Counted from the first letter of the stretch, positions 8,218-16,928 are shown. The stretch is 64,000 nucleotides of DNA from Agromyces hippuratus (GCF_013410355.1 NZ_JACCFI010000001.1:2976001-3040000); one strand, 5' to 3'. The notes: a model not told the origin generated them from the letters alone. Translations and numbers: made by a program.

Positions 8218-9171
8218 TCAACCCTTCACAGCTCCTTGCATGATTCCCGAGATGAGTTGCTTGCCCGCGATGACGAACAGCACGAGCAGGGGGATGGTGG
8301 CCAGCACCGCTCCGGTGAGCACGACCGAGTAGTCGACGTAGTAGCCCGACTGCAACTGGCTGAGCGCCGTCTGCAGGGTGGGGTTGGCGGGGCTCAGCAC
8401 GATGAGCGGCCACAGGTAGTCGGTCCACGCCATCATGAAGGTGAAGAGGCCGAGGATCGCCATCGCGGGGCGGGCGGCGGGCAGTGCCACGTTCAGGAAG
8501 GTGCGGATCTGGTTCGCGCCGTCGACGCGTGCGGCCTCGATGAGCTCGTCGGGGATGACGTCGACGAGGTACTGGCGCATGAAGAACACGCCGAACGCCG
8601 TCACGAGGGTCGGCACGATGACGGCGCCGATCGTGCCCGTCCAGCCGAGCTCGCGCATCACCATGAAGAGCGGGATGATGCCGAGCTGCGTGGGGATCGC
8701 CATCGTCGCGATGACGAAGACCATCAGCCCGTCGCGGCCGCGGAAGCGGAGCTTGGCGAACGCGTAGCCGGCGAGCGTCGAGAACGTCACGACCGAGATC
8801 GTGATGACCGCCGAGATGACGATCGAGTTGCCGAGCGCGAGCCAGAACGGGATCGCGTCGAGCACCTTGGCCGCGTTCGTGAGGAAGTTGCCGCCCGGAA
8901 TGAGGGGGAGCGTCTCGCCGCGGGTGGCGTTCGTGCCGCTGCCGACGACGACCGACCACCACAGCGGGTAGGCGCCGCCGATGATGAACGCCGCGAGCAG
9001 GCCGTAGGTGAGGAAACCCGGTCGGCTGCCGATGCCGGCGGTGCCCATCGCGCGTCGGGGGCGGCGGCTCGGAGCACCGCTGCCGTCGTCGTAGCGGGGC
9101 CGAGCCGGTCGATCGGGCTCGACGTCCTCGACGATCACGGCGGGGATGGGTTCGGGGGTCAGGGTGCTCAT
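8218..9171 (-). CDS. Carbohydrate ABC transporter permease (MalG-like)
   Basis: 317 residues from ATG 9171. A roughly 50-residue cytoplasmic N-tail precedes six predicted membrane helices. The EAA loop that contacts the ATPase is visible as PDELIEAARVDGANQIRTF, and the C-terminus ISGIMQGAVKG is typical of CUT1 family inner subunits. It overlaps the upstream permease by ATGA (9168-9171). No ATP-binding subunit is encoded in this operon, so a shared MsiK-type ATPase elsewhere in the genome is presumably used, as is common in actinobacteria. Confidence 0.93.
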   Translation of the reverse strand: MSTLTPEPIPAVIVEDVEPDRPARPRYDDGSGAPSRRPRRAMGTAGIGSRPGFLTYGLLAAFIIGGAYPLWWSVVVGSGTNATRGETLPLIPGGNFLTNAAKVLDAIPFWLALGNSIVISAVITISVVTFSTLAGYAFAKLRFRGRDGLMVFVIATMAIPTQLGIIPLFMVMRELGWTGTIGAVIVPTLVTAFGVFFMRQYLVDVIPDELIEAARVDGANQIRTFLNVALPAARPAMAILGLFTFMMAWTDYLWPLIVLSPANPTLQTALSQLQSGYYVDYSVVLTGAVLATIPLLVLFVIAGKQLISGIMQGAVKG

Positions 9172-10211
9172 GCCGCTCCTCCTCGGGTGGCGCGTTCGCG
9201 TGCGCGGCGGGTTCGGCGGGTCGGTTTGTCGCCGCCGGTCGCGATGCGCCGGGAGATCAGGAAGTTGATGAGGCCGACGCCGACGATGAGCAGGAACAGC
9301 AGCCAGGCGACGGCGGCCGCTTCGCCGAAGTCGCGTCGGAAGAAGGCGAGCTCCCACATGAAGAGCACGGTGGTCTGGAACTGACGGTCGCTGCCGCCGA
9401 TGCCGCCCGCGGTCGACACGTCGAAGAGTCGGGGCTCGGCGAAGATCTGCAGGCCGCCGATCGTGGCGGTGATGATGACGAAGATGAGCGTCGGGCGGAT
9501 CGAGGGGATGGTGATGGCGAAGAAGCGGCGCACGGCTCCGGCGCCGTCGATCGCGGCGGACTCGTAGAGGTCGCGCGGCACCGACTGCATCGCCGCGAGC
9601 AGGATGAGGGCGTTGTAGCCGGTCCAGCGGAAGTTCACCATCGTGGCGATCGCGATGTGGCTGAGGAAGGTGTCGTGCTTCCACTGCTGGTCGGGGATGC
9701 CGAAGACGTTGAGGATGTTGTTCACGAGGCCGTCGGCCTCGTTGAACGCGCTCGAGAAGATGATCGCCACGGCGACCGGGGTGACGATGTAGGGCAGCAG
9801 CACGCTCATGCGCCAGAAGGTCGGTGCGCGCAGGCCCTGGTCGAGCAGGTAGGCGATGACGAGCGCCACGACGAGCTGCGGGATCGACGACAGCAGGAAG
9901 ATGCTGATGGTGTTGCCGATCGAGTTCCAGAACATGGCGTCGCCGAGGATCTCGACGAAGTTGTCGAGGCCGACGTAGGCGCCCTGGCCCTTCAGGAGGT
10001 CCCACTCGTGCATCGAGACGACGAGCGTGTAGCCGAGCGGGAAGAGGCCGACGAGGGCGAAGAGGATGAAGAAGGGCGAGACGTAGAAGTACGGGCTCGC
10101 CTTGACGTCGAAGCGAGACAGGCGCTGACGGAAGGTCAGGGCGTCGGATGCCGCGGCTCGGCGCTGGGGGCCGGTGGTCCCGCTCTCGGGGGGCCGGATG
10201 GTCGTGGTCAT
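9168..10211 (-). CDS. Carbohydrate ABC transporter permease (MalF-like)
   Basis: 347 residues with a 40-residue polar N-tail and six hydrophobic segments. The ATPase-coupling loop reads VPRDLYESAAIDGAGAVRRFF. The C-terminus is strongly basic. It forms the heterodimeric channel with the downstream MalG-like subunit, with which it overlaps by 4 bp, and receives sugar from the binding lipoprotein encoded upstream. The 82-bp gap between it and the binding-protein gene contains a stable hairpin. Confidence 0.93.
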   Translation of the reverse strand: MTTTIRPPESGTTGPQRRAAASDALTFRQRLSRFDVKASPYFYVSPFFILFALVGLFPLGYTLVVSMHEWDLLKGQGAYVGLDNFVEILGDAMFWNSIGNTISIFLLSSIPQLVVALVIAYLLDQGLRAPTFWRMSVLLPYIVTPVAVAIIFSSAFNEADGLVNNILNVFGIPDQQWKHDTFLSHIAIATMVNFRWTGYNALILLAAMQSVPRDLYESAAIDGAGAVRRFFAITIPSIRPTLIFVIITATIGGLQIFAEPRLFDVSTAGGIGGSDRQFQTTVLFMWELAFFRRDFGEAAAVAWLLFLLIVGVGLINFLISRRIATGGDKPTRRTRRARERATRGGAA

Positions 10212-10243
10212 GCGTGTCCAGTCGTGGGAGGTGGCGGAGAAGG

Positions 10244-10277
10244 GGAGGGCCCCCGGGGCAGCGCCCGAGGGCCCTCC
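10244..10277 (-). terminator. Intercistronic hairpin, likely attenuator or mRNA stabiliser
   Basis: The arms GGAGGGC (10244-10250) and GCCCTCC (10271-10277) enclose further G/C pairing. It sits between the binding-protein stop and the first permease start, the usual place for an element that keeps binding-protein mRNA more abundant than permease mRNA. Confidence 0.55.
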
Positions 10278-10293
10278 GATTCCTCAGGTGGGA

Positions 10294-11595
10294 CTACTCG
10301 CCGACGAGCTCGTGGAGCAGCTCGATGGTCTGGTCCCAAGCGGCGGCCGCGTCGATCTCGCCGCGGTCGAGTGCCGACAGCGGCGGGCCGAAGACGTTCT
10401 CCTGGATGACCGAGTCGTCGGGTCCCTTGAACTGGGCGACGACACCCTCTGCGCGGGCGGCGAGGATCGCTCCGGTGGGGGCGCCGTTGAAGAACTCGTT
10501 CGGCGTCGCCTCGGAGGCGAGGGTCTCCTGCGCCTCGACGGTGCTCGGGAAGTTGCCCGCGGCGGCGGACTGCTTCACCTGCTGCTCGGGCTGCGTGAGC
10601 CAGTCGGCGAGCTTGGCGGCGGCTTCCTTGTGCTCCGAGGTCTCGGGGACCGAGAGGAACGCGCCGCCCCAGTTGGCTGCGCCACCGGGGAAGACATCGG
10701 CGAAGTCCCAGCCGGTGGAGGCGTCGCCGCCACCGGTCTCGACCTGGCCCTGGACGACGCCGAGCATCCAGCCCGGGCAGACGAAGGTCGCGAAGGTGCC
10801 GTCGACGAACGACTTGCCGCCGTTCCAGTCCCAGGCGGTCTGCGCGGCCGAGAGGCCGTCGCCGACCGCGCCGGCGAGCAGGTCGTAGTTCGCCTTGAGG
10901 TCGGCGTTGTCCTCGACGTTCAGCTCGCCGTCGGCGGTGTAGTAGCCCTCGGACATCTGGTTGACCATCGAGTTCCAGACGAAGCCGGAGTGGTCGAACC
11001 ACGCCTTGCCGGTGGCCTCCTGGTACTGGCGACCGACGTCGAAGTAGTGCGCCCAGTCGCCGTTCAGCAGCTCGGCGACGCTCTCGCGGTCGCTCGCCAG
11101 GCCGGCGGCCTCGAGTGCGGGGCCGTTGTAGCAGATGCCGGTCGGTCCGATGTCGGTGCCGTAGCCGATGACCCGGCCCTCGGGATCGGTCGCCTGCTCG
11201 TACTTCCAGTCGACCCAGTCGCCCTTGCGGTCGGCGATGCCGTAGTCGGCGAGGTCGACGAACTGGTCGGAGACCTCCATGATCGCGCCGAGCCAGCCCT
11301 CCTCGATCGCCACGACGTCGGAGAGGCCCGAGCCCGCGGCGAGCTTGGTGAACGCGTCGGTGCGGGCGTTGCCGCCCGTGTCGATGTTGGTGGCCTCGAT
11401 CGTGACGCCCGGGTTGGCTTCCTCGTACTCGGTGTAGAGGTCGTCGTATCCGAACGTGCCGAACGTGGTGACGGTCAGGGTGATGTCGCCTTCGGCCTCG
11501 TCGCCGCCACCTGTGGAACAGGCGGAGGCGAGGAGGGCGATGGTCGCTGCGCCGGCTACGGCTGCGGCAACCTTCGTGTGGCGTGAGAGCTTCAC
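10294..11595 (-). CDS. Sugar ABC transporter substrate-binding lipoprotein
   Basis: The GTG at 11595 has a good AAGGAGT ribosome site; the frame extends to 11721 but that part covers the operators. The 433-residue product has a basic N-terminus, a hydrophobic helix and a lipobox LLASA-C near residue 25, so it should be lipid-anchored on the outer face of the membrane. The rest is an extracellular solute-binding family 1 protein with abundant tryptophan and glycine in sugar-contact regions. It is the first gene of the operon that ends with the GH1 enzyme and LacI regulator, and is inferred to bind a beta-glucoside or cello-oligosaccharide. Confidence 0.92.
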   Translation of the reverse strand: MKLSRHTKVAAAVAGAATIALLASACSTGGGDEAEGDITLTVTTFGTFGYDDLYTEYEEANPGVTIEATNIDTGGNARTDAFTKLAAGSGLSDVVAIEEGWLGAIMEVSDQFVDLADYGIADRKGDWVDWKYEQATDPEGRVIGYGTDIGPTGICYNGPALEAAGLASDRESVAELLNGDWAHYFDVGRQYQEATGKAWFDHSGFVWNSMVNQMSEGYYTADGELNVEDNADLKANYDLLAGAVGDGLSAAQTAWDWNGGKSFVDGTFATFVCPGWMLGVVQGQVETGGGDASTGWDFADVFPGGAANWGGAFLSVPETSEHKEAAAKLADWLTQPEQQVKQSAAAGNFPSTVEAQETLASEATPNEFFNGAPTGAILAARAEGVVAQFKGPDDSVIQENVFGPPLSALDRGEIDAAAAWDQTIELLHELVGE

Positions 11596-11640
11596 GGTCA
11601 CTCCTTTGTGTGTGCGTGGACGGGAATGTGTCACAGTGCG

Positions 11641-11654
11641 TGAGAGCGCTCTCG
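11641..11654. promoter_or_regulatory. LacI-type operator copy 1
   Basis: TGAGAGCGCTCTCG has the perfect 12-bp core GAGAGCGCTCTC. It lies about 45 bp upstream of the binding-protein start. Confidence 0.75.
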
Positions 11655-11664
11655 TCGGGAACGA

Positions 11665-11678
11665 TGAGAGCGCTCTCA
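11665..11678. promoter_or_regulatory. LacI-type operator copy 2 (perfect)
   Basis: TGAGAGCGCTCTCA is a perfect 14-bp palindrome. Its centre is 24 bp from that of copy 1, about two helical turns away. Confidence 0.8.
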
Positions 11679-11720
11679 CGGTTCGAGAGGTGACTCTATG
11701 CAGGCTTGGGGCAATTGTCA

Positions 11721-11734
11721 AGAGAGCGCTCTCA
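11721..11734. promoter_or_regulatory. LacI-type operator copy 3
   Basis: AGAGAGCGCTCTCA carries the same 12-bp core. It lies 56 bp beyond copy 2, far enough for looping or for a second promoter-proximal site. Confidence 0.75.
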
Positions 11735-11826
11735 CGTAGTATTTCCGACGAGAGGCGAGACCTCGTCAGCCGGGTGGCTGCATGCCTGCCGGGCAGCGCT
11801 CAGCAGGCCCGGCGTAGACTCGCACG

Positions 11827-12639
11827 GTGTCATCGAGTGAACGTTCCGAGGCCTCCGACGAGGCGGTGCAGCGACGACGACTCACGATCGCGGGCGCCCT
11901 GAGTCTGGTTCTGGTCGCCGTCGCCGTCGTCGTGATCGGCGCCGTTTCGGCCGGGTCGGCCGCGGAGCCGGGGGGCGCAGGGGCATCCGGTTCGACCGAG
12001 ACGCCGACGCCTCGCCCGGCGCCGGGTGAGGCGCCGCCGCCCGCGAGCGTCGACACGTTCGACCGCACCGCGCACTCGCTCGACGACCCGAACAGCATCT
12101 GGGTGGTCGTCAACAAGCTGCGGCCCATGGACCCGCAGGACTTCGAGCCCGACGACCTCGTCGACGTCGACGTGCCGCACACCTGGGAGCCCATGCTGCG
12201 GCAGGAGGCCTCCGATGCGATCGTCGCGATGTTCCAGGCGGCATCCGACGAGGCCGACCTCTGGCTCGCCTCGAACAGCGCATACCGCTCGTACAGCTCG
12301 CAGGAGGAGATCTACGACGGCGACGACCTGCTCACCGCGCGTCCGGGGTTCAGCGAGCACCAGACCGGACTCGTCATGGACATCGGCGCCGACAGCGGCG
12401 ACTGCTCGCTCGACACCTGCTTCGCCGACACCGACGAGGGCATCTGGCTGCGCGACAACGCCTGGCGGTTCGGGTTCATCCTGCGCTACCCCGACGGCAA
12501 GACCGACGTGACCGGCTACGAGTTCGAGCCGTGGCACTACCGCTACGTCGGCGTGCCGCTCTCGACGGAGATGCACGAGACCGGCATCACGACGCTCGAG
12601 GAGTTCTTCGGCCTGCCCGCAGCGCCCGAGTATGAGTGA
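11827..12639 (+). CDS. VanY-type D-alanyl-D-alanine carboxypeptidase, membrane anchored
   Basis: 270 residues from GTG 11827. A signal-anchor helix (about residues 20-45) and a Pro/Ala/Gly-rich linker precede a peptidase_M15/VanY domain. Visible signatures are NKLRPMDP, SAYRSY, the zinc motif SEHQTGLVMDIG and EPWHYRYVG. The enzyme should trim the terminal D-Ala of peptidoglycan stem peptides outside the membrane. The downstream MFS gene overlaps it by 8 bp, but no functional link between the two is evident. Confidence 0.9.
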   Translation: MSSSERSEASDEAVQRRRLTIAGALSLVLVAVAVVVIGAVSAGSAAEPGGAGASGSTETPTPRPAPGEAPPPASVDTFDRTAHSLDDPNSIWVVVNKLRPMDPQDFEPDDLVDVDVPHTWEPMLRQEASDAIVAMFQAASDEADLWLASNSAYRSYSSQEEIYDGDDLLTARPGFSEHQTGLVMDIGADSGDCSLDTCFADTDEGIWLRDNAWRFGFILRYPDGKTDVTGYEFEPWHYRYVGVPLSTEMHETGITTLEEFFGLPAAPEYE

Positions 12640-13957
12640 GCGCGTGCCGCATCGCGGCCTCGCCCTCACGGTGCTGGTGGTCAACCAGCTGCTCGCCGGC
12701 GTCGGCGTGGCCTCCGGCATCGCCGTCGCGGCGCTGCTCGTCGAGGAGCTGACGGGCGTCGTCGCCCTCGCCGGCCTCGCCCAGTCGGCGAGCGTGCTCG
12801 GTGCCGCGATCGTGGCCATCCCGCTCGCGCGGCTCGCGGTGCGCTCGGGCCGGCACGTCGCCCTCGCGACGGGCTACGCGCTGGCCGTGACGGGCGCCGT
12901 GCTCGTGATCGCCGCCGCGGCGAGCGGCTGGGTGCCCCTCGTCTTCCTCGGCCTGGCCGCGTTCGGCGCGGGCAGCGCCGCCGGGCTGCAGGCGCGCTTC
13001 GCCGCGACCGAGGTCGCCGCAGCGGGCTTCGAGGCGCGCTCCATGTCGATCGTGCTCTGGGCGACGACGATCGGATCGGTCGCCGGTCCGCTCCTCTCCG
13101 CGACCGGTGACGCCGTGGGCATCGCGCTCGGGCTGCCGCCGCTCGTCGGCCCATTCCTGTTCTCGGGCATCGCGTTCGCGCTGTCGACCCTGCTCGTGGC
13201 GACGCTCCTGCGGCTGCCGAAGCCGGGCACGATGGCGACGGATGCCGCGAGCAGCGCTCCCGAGGTCGCCGCGACGCAGGCCGATGAGCTCGCCCCCGAC
13301 CACGTCGTCGACGCCGGGGGAGCGGCGCCCGCTGCCGAACCCATCGGGGCGTGGGCGGCCTTCCGCATCGCCGTTCGCGAACCGCGGTCGCTCTTCGCGA
13401 TCCTCGCGATCGTGTGCTCGCACACCGTCATGGTCGGCGTCATGGTGATGACCCCGGTGCACATGACCGCCCACGGCCTCTCGCTCTCGCTCGTCGGCGT
13501 CGTGATCAGCATCCACATCATCGGCATGTACGGGGCCAGCCCCCTCGTCGGCTGGCTCGTCGACCGCATCGGCTCGCCGCGTGTGATCGGCATCGGCATC
13601 GGCATCCTCACGACCGCGGCGCTCATCGGCATCCTGGCTCCCGCCGACGACATGCTGCTCGTGCCGCTTGCGCTCGGCCTCCTCGGCCTCGGTTGGTCGT
13701 GCGGACTCATCGGTGGTTCGACGCTGCTCACGACGTCGGTCGAACCGTCGATCCGGGTGCCGTTGCAGGGGGCGACGGATGCCGCGATGAATCTCGCTGC
13801 CGCGGCATCCGCTGCCCTGTCGGGGGTCGTGCTGGGGGCCGCGGGATTCGCCGGAGTGAACGTCGTGGCGCTGCTCGTGCTCGTGCCGCTCGTCGTCGCC
13901 GGGGTGCGTGCACGCCGCTCGGGGCTCAGCGAGGGTCGACGCGCTCCCGTGCGCTGA
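12632..13957 (+). CDS. MFS transporter
   Basis: 441 residues starting inside the end of the peptidase gene (8-bp overlap, so probably coupled). About 12 hydrophobic segments form two halves. They are joined by a long acidic/alanine-rich loop (about residues 198-235) between helices 6 and 7, the usual MFS layout. No signature ties it to a substrate; the many small residues are compatible with a drug or metabolite exporter. Its 3' end overlaps the converging DUF1648-like gene by 32 bp, so the transcripts share antisense sequence. Confidence 0.85.
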   Translation: MSERVPHRGLALTVLVVNQLLAGVGVASGIAVAALLVEELTGVVALAGLAQSASVLGAAIVAIPLARLAVRSGRHVALATGYALAVTGAVLVIAAAASGWVPLVFLGLAAFGAGSAAGLQARFAATEVAAAGFEARSMSIVLWATTIGSVAGPLLSATGDAVGIALGLPPLVGPFLFSGIAFALSTLLVATLLRLPKPGTMATDAASSAPEVAATQADELAPDHVVDAGGAAPAAEPIGAWAAFRIAVREPRSLFAILAIVCSHTVMVGVMVMTPVHMTAHGLSLSLVGVVISIHIIGMYGASPLVGWLVDRIGSPRVIGIGIGILTTAALIGILAPADDMLLVPLALGLLGLGWSCGLIGGSTLLTTSVEPSIRVPLQGATDAAMNLAAAASAALSGVVLGAAGFAGVNVVALLVLVPLVVAGVRARRSGLSEGRRAPVR

Positions 13958-14936
13958 GCGCTTCGAGCAGGGCGGCCGCGGTGGCGGCGTCGTCGACGGT
14001 CACGACGAATCGACGGCCGTTGCGGCGGGTGACCTGCAGGGCTTCGCCGGCTCGGAGCACTATGCCGAACGCGCCGTCGGGACCGAGGCGGATGCCCCAA
14101 CCTCCGAACTCGGCGGTCGGATGCACGTTCCGCACGGCGACCGCCGCGACATCCTCGAGCGGCACGCCGAAGCGCGGGAGGCCGAGGGGTGAACGGACGA
14201 CGAGGCCGCGGTCGTCCACGCGCACCCTGAAGACGAAGGTCGTGACGGCGAGGAGGATGAGCAGCACGGTCACCCCGAGCATCACCCACCACGCGGTCGA
14301 GCCGGTGACGGCGACGACGACCGTGCCGATCGCGAGCGCGACGATGCTCACGACGATCGCAACCATGCCCGCCCGGGTCATCGTCGTGGTGCGCACCCAG
14401 ACCGCCCGCTCATGGGCGGCGAGGTCGAGCGGTTCGACGGTGCGCACGGGGGTGCGTCCGTCGGTCGTGACGTTCGGCTGGGCGAACCATCCGCCGACCC
14501 CCGCTCCGAGGGCGAGCAGGATGCTCACGAGGACCGGCAGCCCGATGTCGGGTGCGTCGAGCGGGTCGGCGAGGCCCCGCTGCATTCCGAACGACCAGGT
14601 GATGCCCACGACGAGCAGCACGTCGGTGCCGAGCGAGAGGGCGGCGAGCAGCCGCAGCATCGGACCCCACCGGCCGTCGCGCGTGCCGACGAGCATGATG
14701 CCCGCGAAGAGCGCGACGAGGCCGAAACCGAGCACGGCCGTGCCGAGCGGGACCGACCATGCAGGGCCGAACCCGTCGGGGCCGCTGCCGCTCCAGTGCG
14801 TGGCGACCGTCGGCGGAACCTGGGGGAGCCACGCGACCATCAGTCCGACACCGACGAGGGTGATCGCCGCAGGCAGCGCGCAGCCGATCAGCAGGAAGCG
14901 GCGACGGGCGGTGCGGACGTCGGCTGGCGCGGTCAT
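13926..14936 (-). CDS. DUF1648-domain membrane protein
   Basis: 336 residues. The N-terminal part has a membrane helix followed by LPQVPPTVATHWSGSGPDGF, the DUF1648 signature. Further helices occur at about residues 60-150 and 185-235. The last ~90 residues form a beta-rich cytoplasmic domain, PH-like in pattern. It is translated by an ATGA overlap from the upstream GntR regulator, a common arrangement in which a YtrA-type regulator controls a membrane protein sensing or responding to envelope stress. The exact function is unknown. Confidence 0.75.
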   Translation of the reverse strand: MTAPADVRTARRRFLLIGCALPAAITLVGVGLMVAWLPQVPPTVATHWSGSGPDGFGPAWSVPLGTAVLGFGLVALFAGIMLVGTRDGRWGPMLRLLAALSLGTDVLLVVGITWSFGMQRGLADPLDAPDIGLPVLVSILLALGAGVGGWFAQPNVTTDGRTPVRTVEPLDLAAHERAVWVRTTTMTRAGMVAIVVSIVALAIGTVVVAVTGSTAWWVMLGVTVLLILLAVTTFVFRVRVDDRGLVVRSPLGLPRFGVPLEDVAAVAVRNVHPTAEFGGWGIRLGPDGAFGIVLRAGEALQVTRRNGRRFVVTVDDAATAAALLEALSARERVDPR

Positions 14937-15283
14937 CGGTAGGTCTCCTTCACGAGGGCGGCGAGGGCGTCGGCGCCGAGGCCGAGGGTTCGGGCGCGCG
15001 CGACGAGCGCGGCGATGTCGTGGTGCAGGTGCGCGAGGGGCTCGACCGCATCGGTGACGACGGCGCCTCGGCCGCGGCGCATGTCGACGAGCCCTTCGTC
15101 GCGAAGCTGCTGGTAGGCGCGGAGCACCGTGTGCAGGTTGACGCCGAGTGCTTCTGAGACGTCGCGTGCCGAGGGCAGGCGGTCGCCGACCCTGAGCCGG
15201 CCGGCCGCGGCGTCGGCGTGGACGGAAGCGGCGATCTGCGCGAAGATCGGCGTTCCGCTCGTCGGATCGACTCGGATCAGCAT
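14933..15283 (-). CDS. GntR family regulator, YtrA subfamily
   Basis: The ATG at 15283 (MLIRVDPTSGTPIFAQIA) gives 116 residues. A winged helix-turn-helix occupies about residues 13-75 (LRVGDRLPSARDVSEALGVNLHTVLRAYQQLRDEGLV) and is followed by only a short helical tail, as in the YtrA subfamily, which lacks a full effector domain. The longer open frame to 15397 would run through the operator. A perfect 10-7-10 inverted repeat 16 bp upstream of the start indicates autoregulation. It is coupled to the DUF1648 membrane protein gene. Confidence 0.88.
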   Translation of the reverse strand: MLIRVDPTSGTPIFAQIAASVHADAAAGRLRVGDRLPSARDVSEALGVNLHTVLRAYQQLRDEGLVDMRRGRGAVVTDAVEPLAHLHHDIAALVARARTLGLGADALAALVKETYR

Positions 15284-15298
15284 CGGGACAACCTCTCC

Positions 15299-15325
15299 AA
15301 CTGTTCTATAAATATTAGAACAGTT
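15299..15325. promoter_or_regulatory. YtrA-type operator, perfect inverted repeat
   Basis: AACTGTTCTA and TAGAACAGTT are perfect 10-bp arms around a 7-bp A/T centre, directly upstream of the GntR gene. Length and symmetry fit GntR-family binding and autorepression. Confidence 0.75.
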
Positions 15326-15381
15326 TGAGCGTCGATGCGATCGCGGGCGGGCGGCGACGTCGGAGCCCCGGATTTCCGCGC

Positions 15382-15395
15382 GAGAGCGCGCTCTC
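15382..15395. promoter_or_regulatory. Palindrome resembling the LacI operator
   Basis: GAGAGCGCGCTCTC is a perfect 14-bp palindrome. It matches the operators at 11.6 kb except for a central GC insertion, and lies between the GntR and amidase genes. Binding is uncertain because the altered spacing may abolish it. Confidence 0.35.
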
Positions 15396-15488
15396 ATCGG
15401 CTTCCCAGAGTTTGAGAGGCTTCCTCACAAATTCGCATGATGGGGTTGTGGACTTCCCCCCCCCGATCGCGTACCCGGAATCCCGCCT

Positions 15489-16856
15489 GTGCCCTTCCCC
15501 TTCTTCTCGTCTGCCTCCACGCCCGCTGAACCCCCCGCACGTCGCCGCTCGACCTATCGCGCTCCCACGGCGGGCGCCGCGACGCCTTCGGCCGACCCGA
15601 CGATGGAGGTGACCCCCGATGACACCGCGGCTGCGGATGCCGGTGCGACCCCCGATGCCGGTGCCGTCCCCGAGAACGGTGCCGCCCTCGTGACCGGTGG
15701 CACGCCCGTCGCCGGCGCGTTGCGGGCCGAGCCGGCCGACCTCGAGCGCCGTGCCGAGCGCCGTGCGCGGCACCGCGCCGAGCGCGTGCGCAACCGTCGC
15801 CCGTCGAGCGGTGCGACGCGGAGGTTCATGGCGCTCGGCTGTGCGAGCGCGATCCTGAGCGTGAGTGCGTTCGGCGCCGTCGCCGCATCCGCGGTGGATG
15901 ACACGAAGCTCGCGTCGGGTGAAGGCGCGTCGGACACCGTGGCGTCCGCGGACTCCGCGGACTCCGCTCCCTCCGCCGCCGACGGCGACGTCATCGCGGC
16001 ACCGGTCTCGATCGCGGCTCGGCCGGCGGTCACGAGCGGACTCTCCACGGCGGCTGCGCCGTTCACCGGGGGCACCCAGGTCACGGTGGCGGGCGAACAG
16101 CTCGACCAGGTCGCCCAGGTCGCCGTCGGCGGCGTCGCCGCACCGATCGTCGCGGCGACCCCCGACCAGCTGACGTTCCAGGTTCCCGCCGTCGCCGACA
16201 CCTCGCTCGGCGACGTCGCGGTGGCGTTCACGGATGCCGCGGGCGCGCCGATCGCCGTCGCCGCCCCCGGCACCGCGACCGTGGCCGGCTCGGCCGCCCC
16301 GGCCTCGCTCGCCGCCCAGCTCATCGAGATCGACGAGGCCGCGCTGCACGCGCCGACGCAGTCGCTCACCCTGACCTACACCTCGAATCCCGCGATCGAC
16401 GCGCAGCGCGACTACGTGCTCACCTACTGGAGCAGTTACAACACCGCCCAGTACACCGTCTTGAGCGGTGTCGACTGCGCGAACTTCACGAGCCAGTCGC
16501 TCGTGGCCCGAGGCTGGGCGATGGACGCCGGCTGGTACTACGACCGGGCGACCGGCGCGATGTCGCCGAGCTGGTCGAGCTCGACCGCGATGCGCGACTG
16601 GCTGTACGGCCGCCCCGACCTCGCGACGCCCCTCGACGACTCGCAGCGCGGCCTCGTGAAGGTCGGCGACATCGCCCAGTTCGACTGGGACGGCTCGGGC
16701 GACCGCGATCACACCGCCGTCGTCACGCGCGTCGAGCACACCGCGAACGGCACTGCCGTCTGGGTCGGCGGCCACACCAAGGACGCCGACTACTGGAACG
16801 TCGACGAGGCCCTCGCCTCGGGCGGCGGCAGCGTCACCTACTTCTCGCTGCGCTGA
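15489..16856 (+). CDS. Exported protein with IPT/TIG-like and Amidase_6 domains
   Basis: 455 residues from GTG 15489. An arginine-rich N-tail of about 110 residues precedes a signal or anchor helix (FMALGCASAILSVSAFGAVAA, about residues 113-133). About 75 residues of IPT/TIG-like beta-sandwich (FTGGTQVTVAG) follow. The C-terminal half matches Amidase_6: DYVLTYWSSYN, SGVDCANFTSQSL with its probable catalytic Cys, and GDRDHTAVVTRV. It is probably a surface peptidoglycan-associated hydrolase. The long N-tail is odd, and a start nearer the helix is possible. Confidence 0.75.
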   Translation: MPFPFFSSASTPAEPPARRRSTYRAPTAGAATPSADPTMEVTPDDTAAADAGATPDAGAVPENGAALVTGGTPVAGALRAEPADLERRAERRARHRAERVRNRRPSSGATRRFMALGCASAILSVSAFGAVAASAVDDTKLASGEGASDTVASADSADSAPSAADGDVIAAPVSIAARPAVTSGLSTAAAPFTGGTQVTVAGEQLDQVAQVAVGGVAAPIVAATPDQLTFQVPAVADTSLGDVAVAFTDAAGAPIAVAAPGTATVAGSAAPASLAAQLIEIDEAALHAPTQSLTLTYTSNPAIDAQRDYVLTYWSSYNTAQYTVLSGVDCANFTSQSLVARGWAMDAGWYYDRATGAMSPSWSSSTAMRDWLYGRPDLATPLDDSQRGLVKVGDIAQFDWDGSGDRDHTAVVTRVEHTANGTAVWVGGHTKDADYWNVDEALASGGGSVTYFSLR

Positions 16857-16863
16857 CCTCGCT

Positions 16864-16928
16864 CTGCGGGTTGAGCTTGTCGAAACCCACGTCGGCGAGA
16901 GCTCGGTTTCGACAGGCTGACCCCGCAG
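16864..16928. repeat. Palindromic intergenic repeat, copy A
   Basis: The left arm contains GGGTTGAGCTTGTCGAAACC and the right arm GGTTTCGACAGGCTGACCCC, with a ~16-bp centre. It lies between the converging amidase and pgm genes and may also terminate transcription. Related copies are at 18617, 29729 and 31211. Confidence 0.8.
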
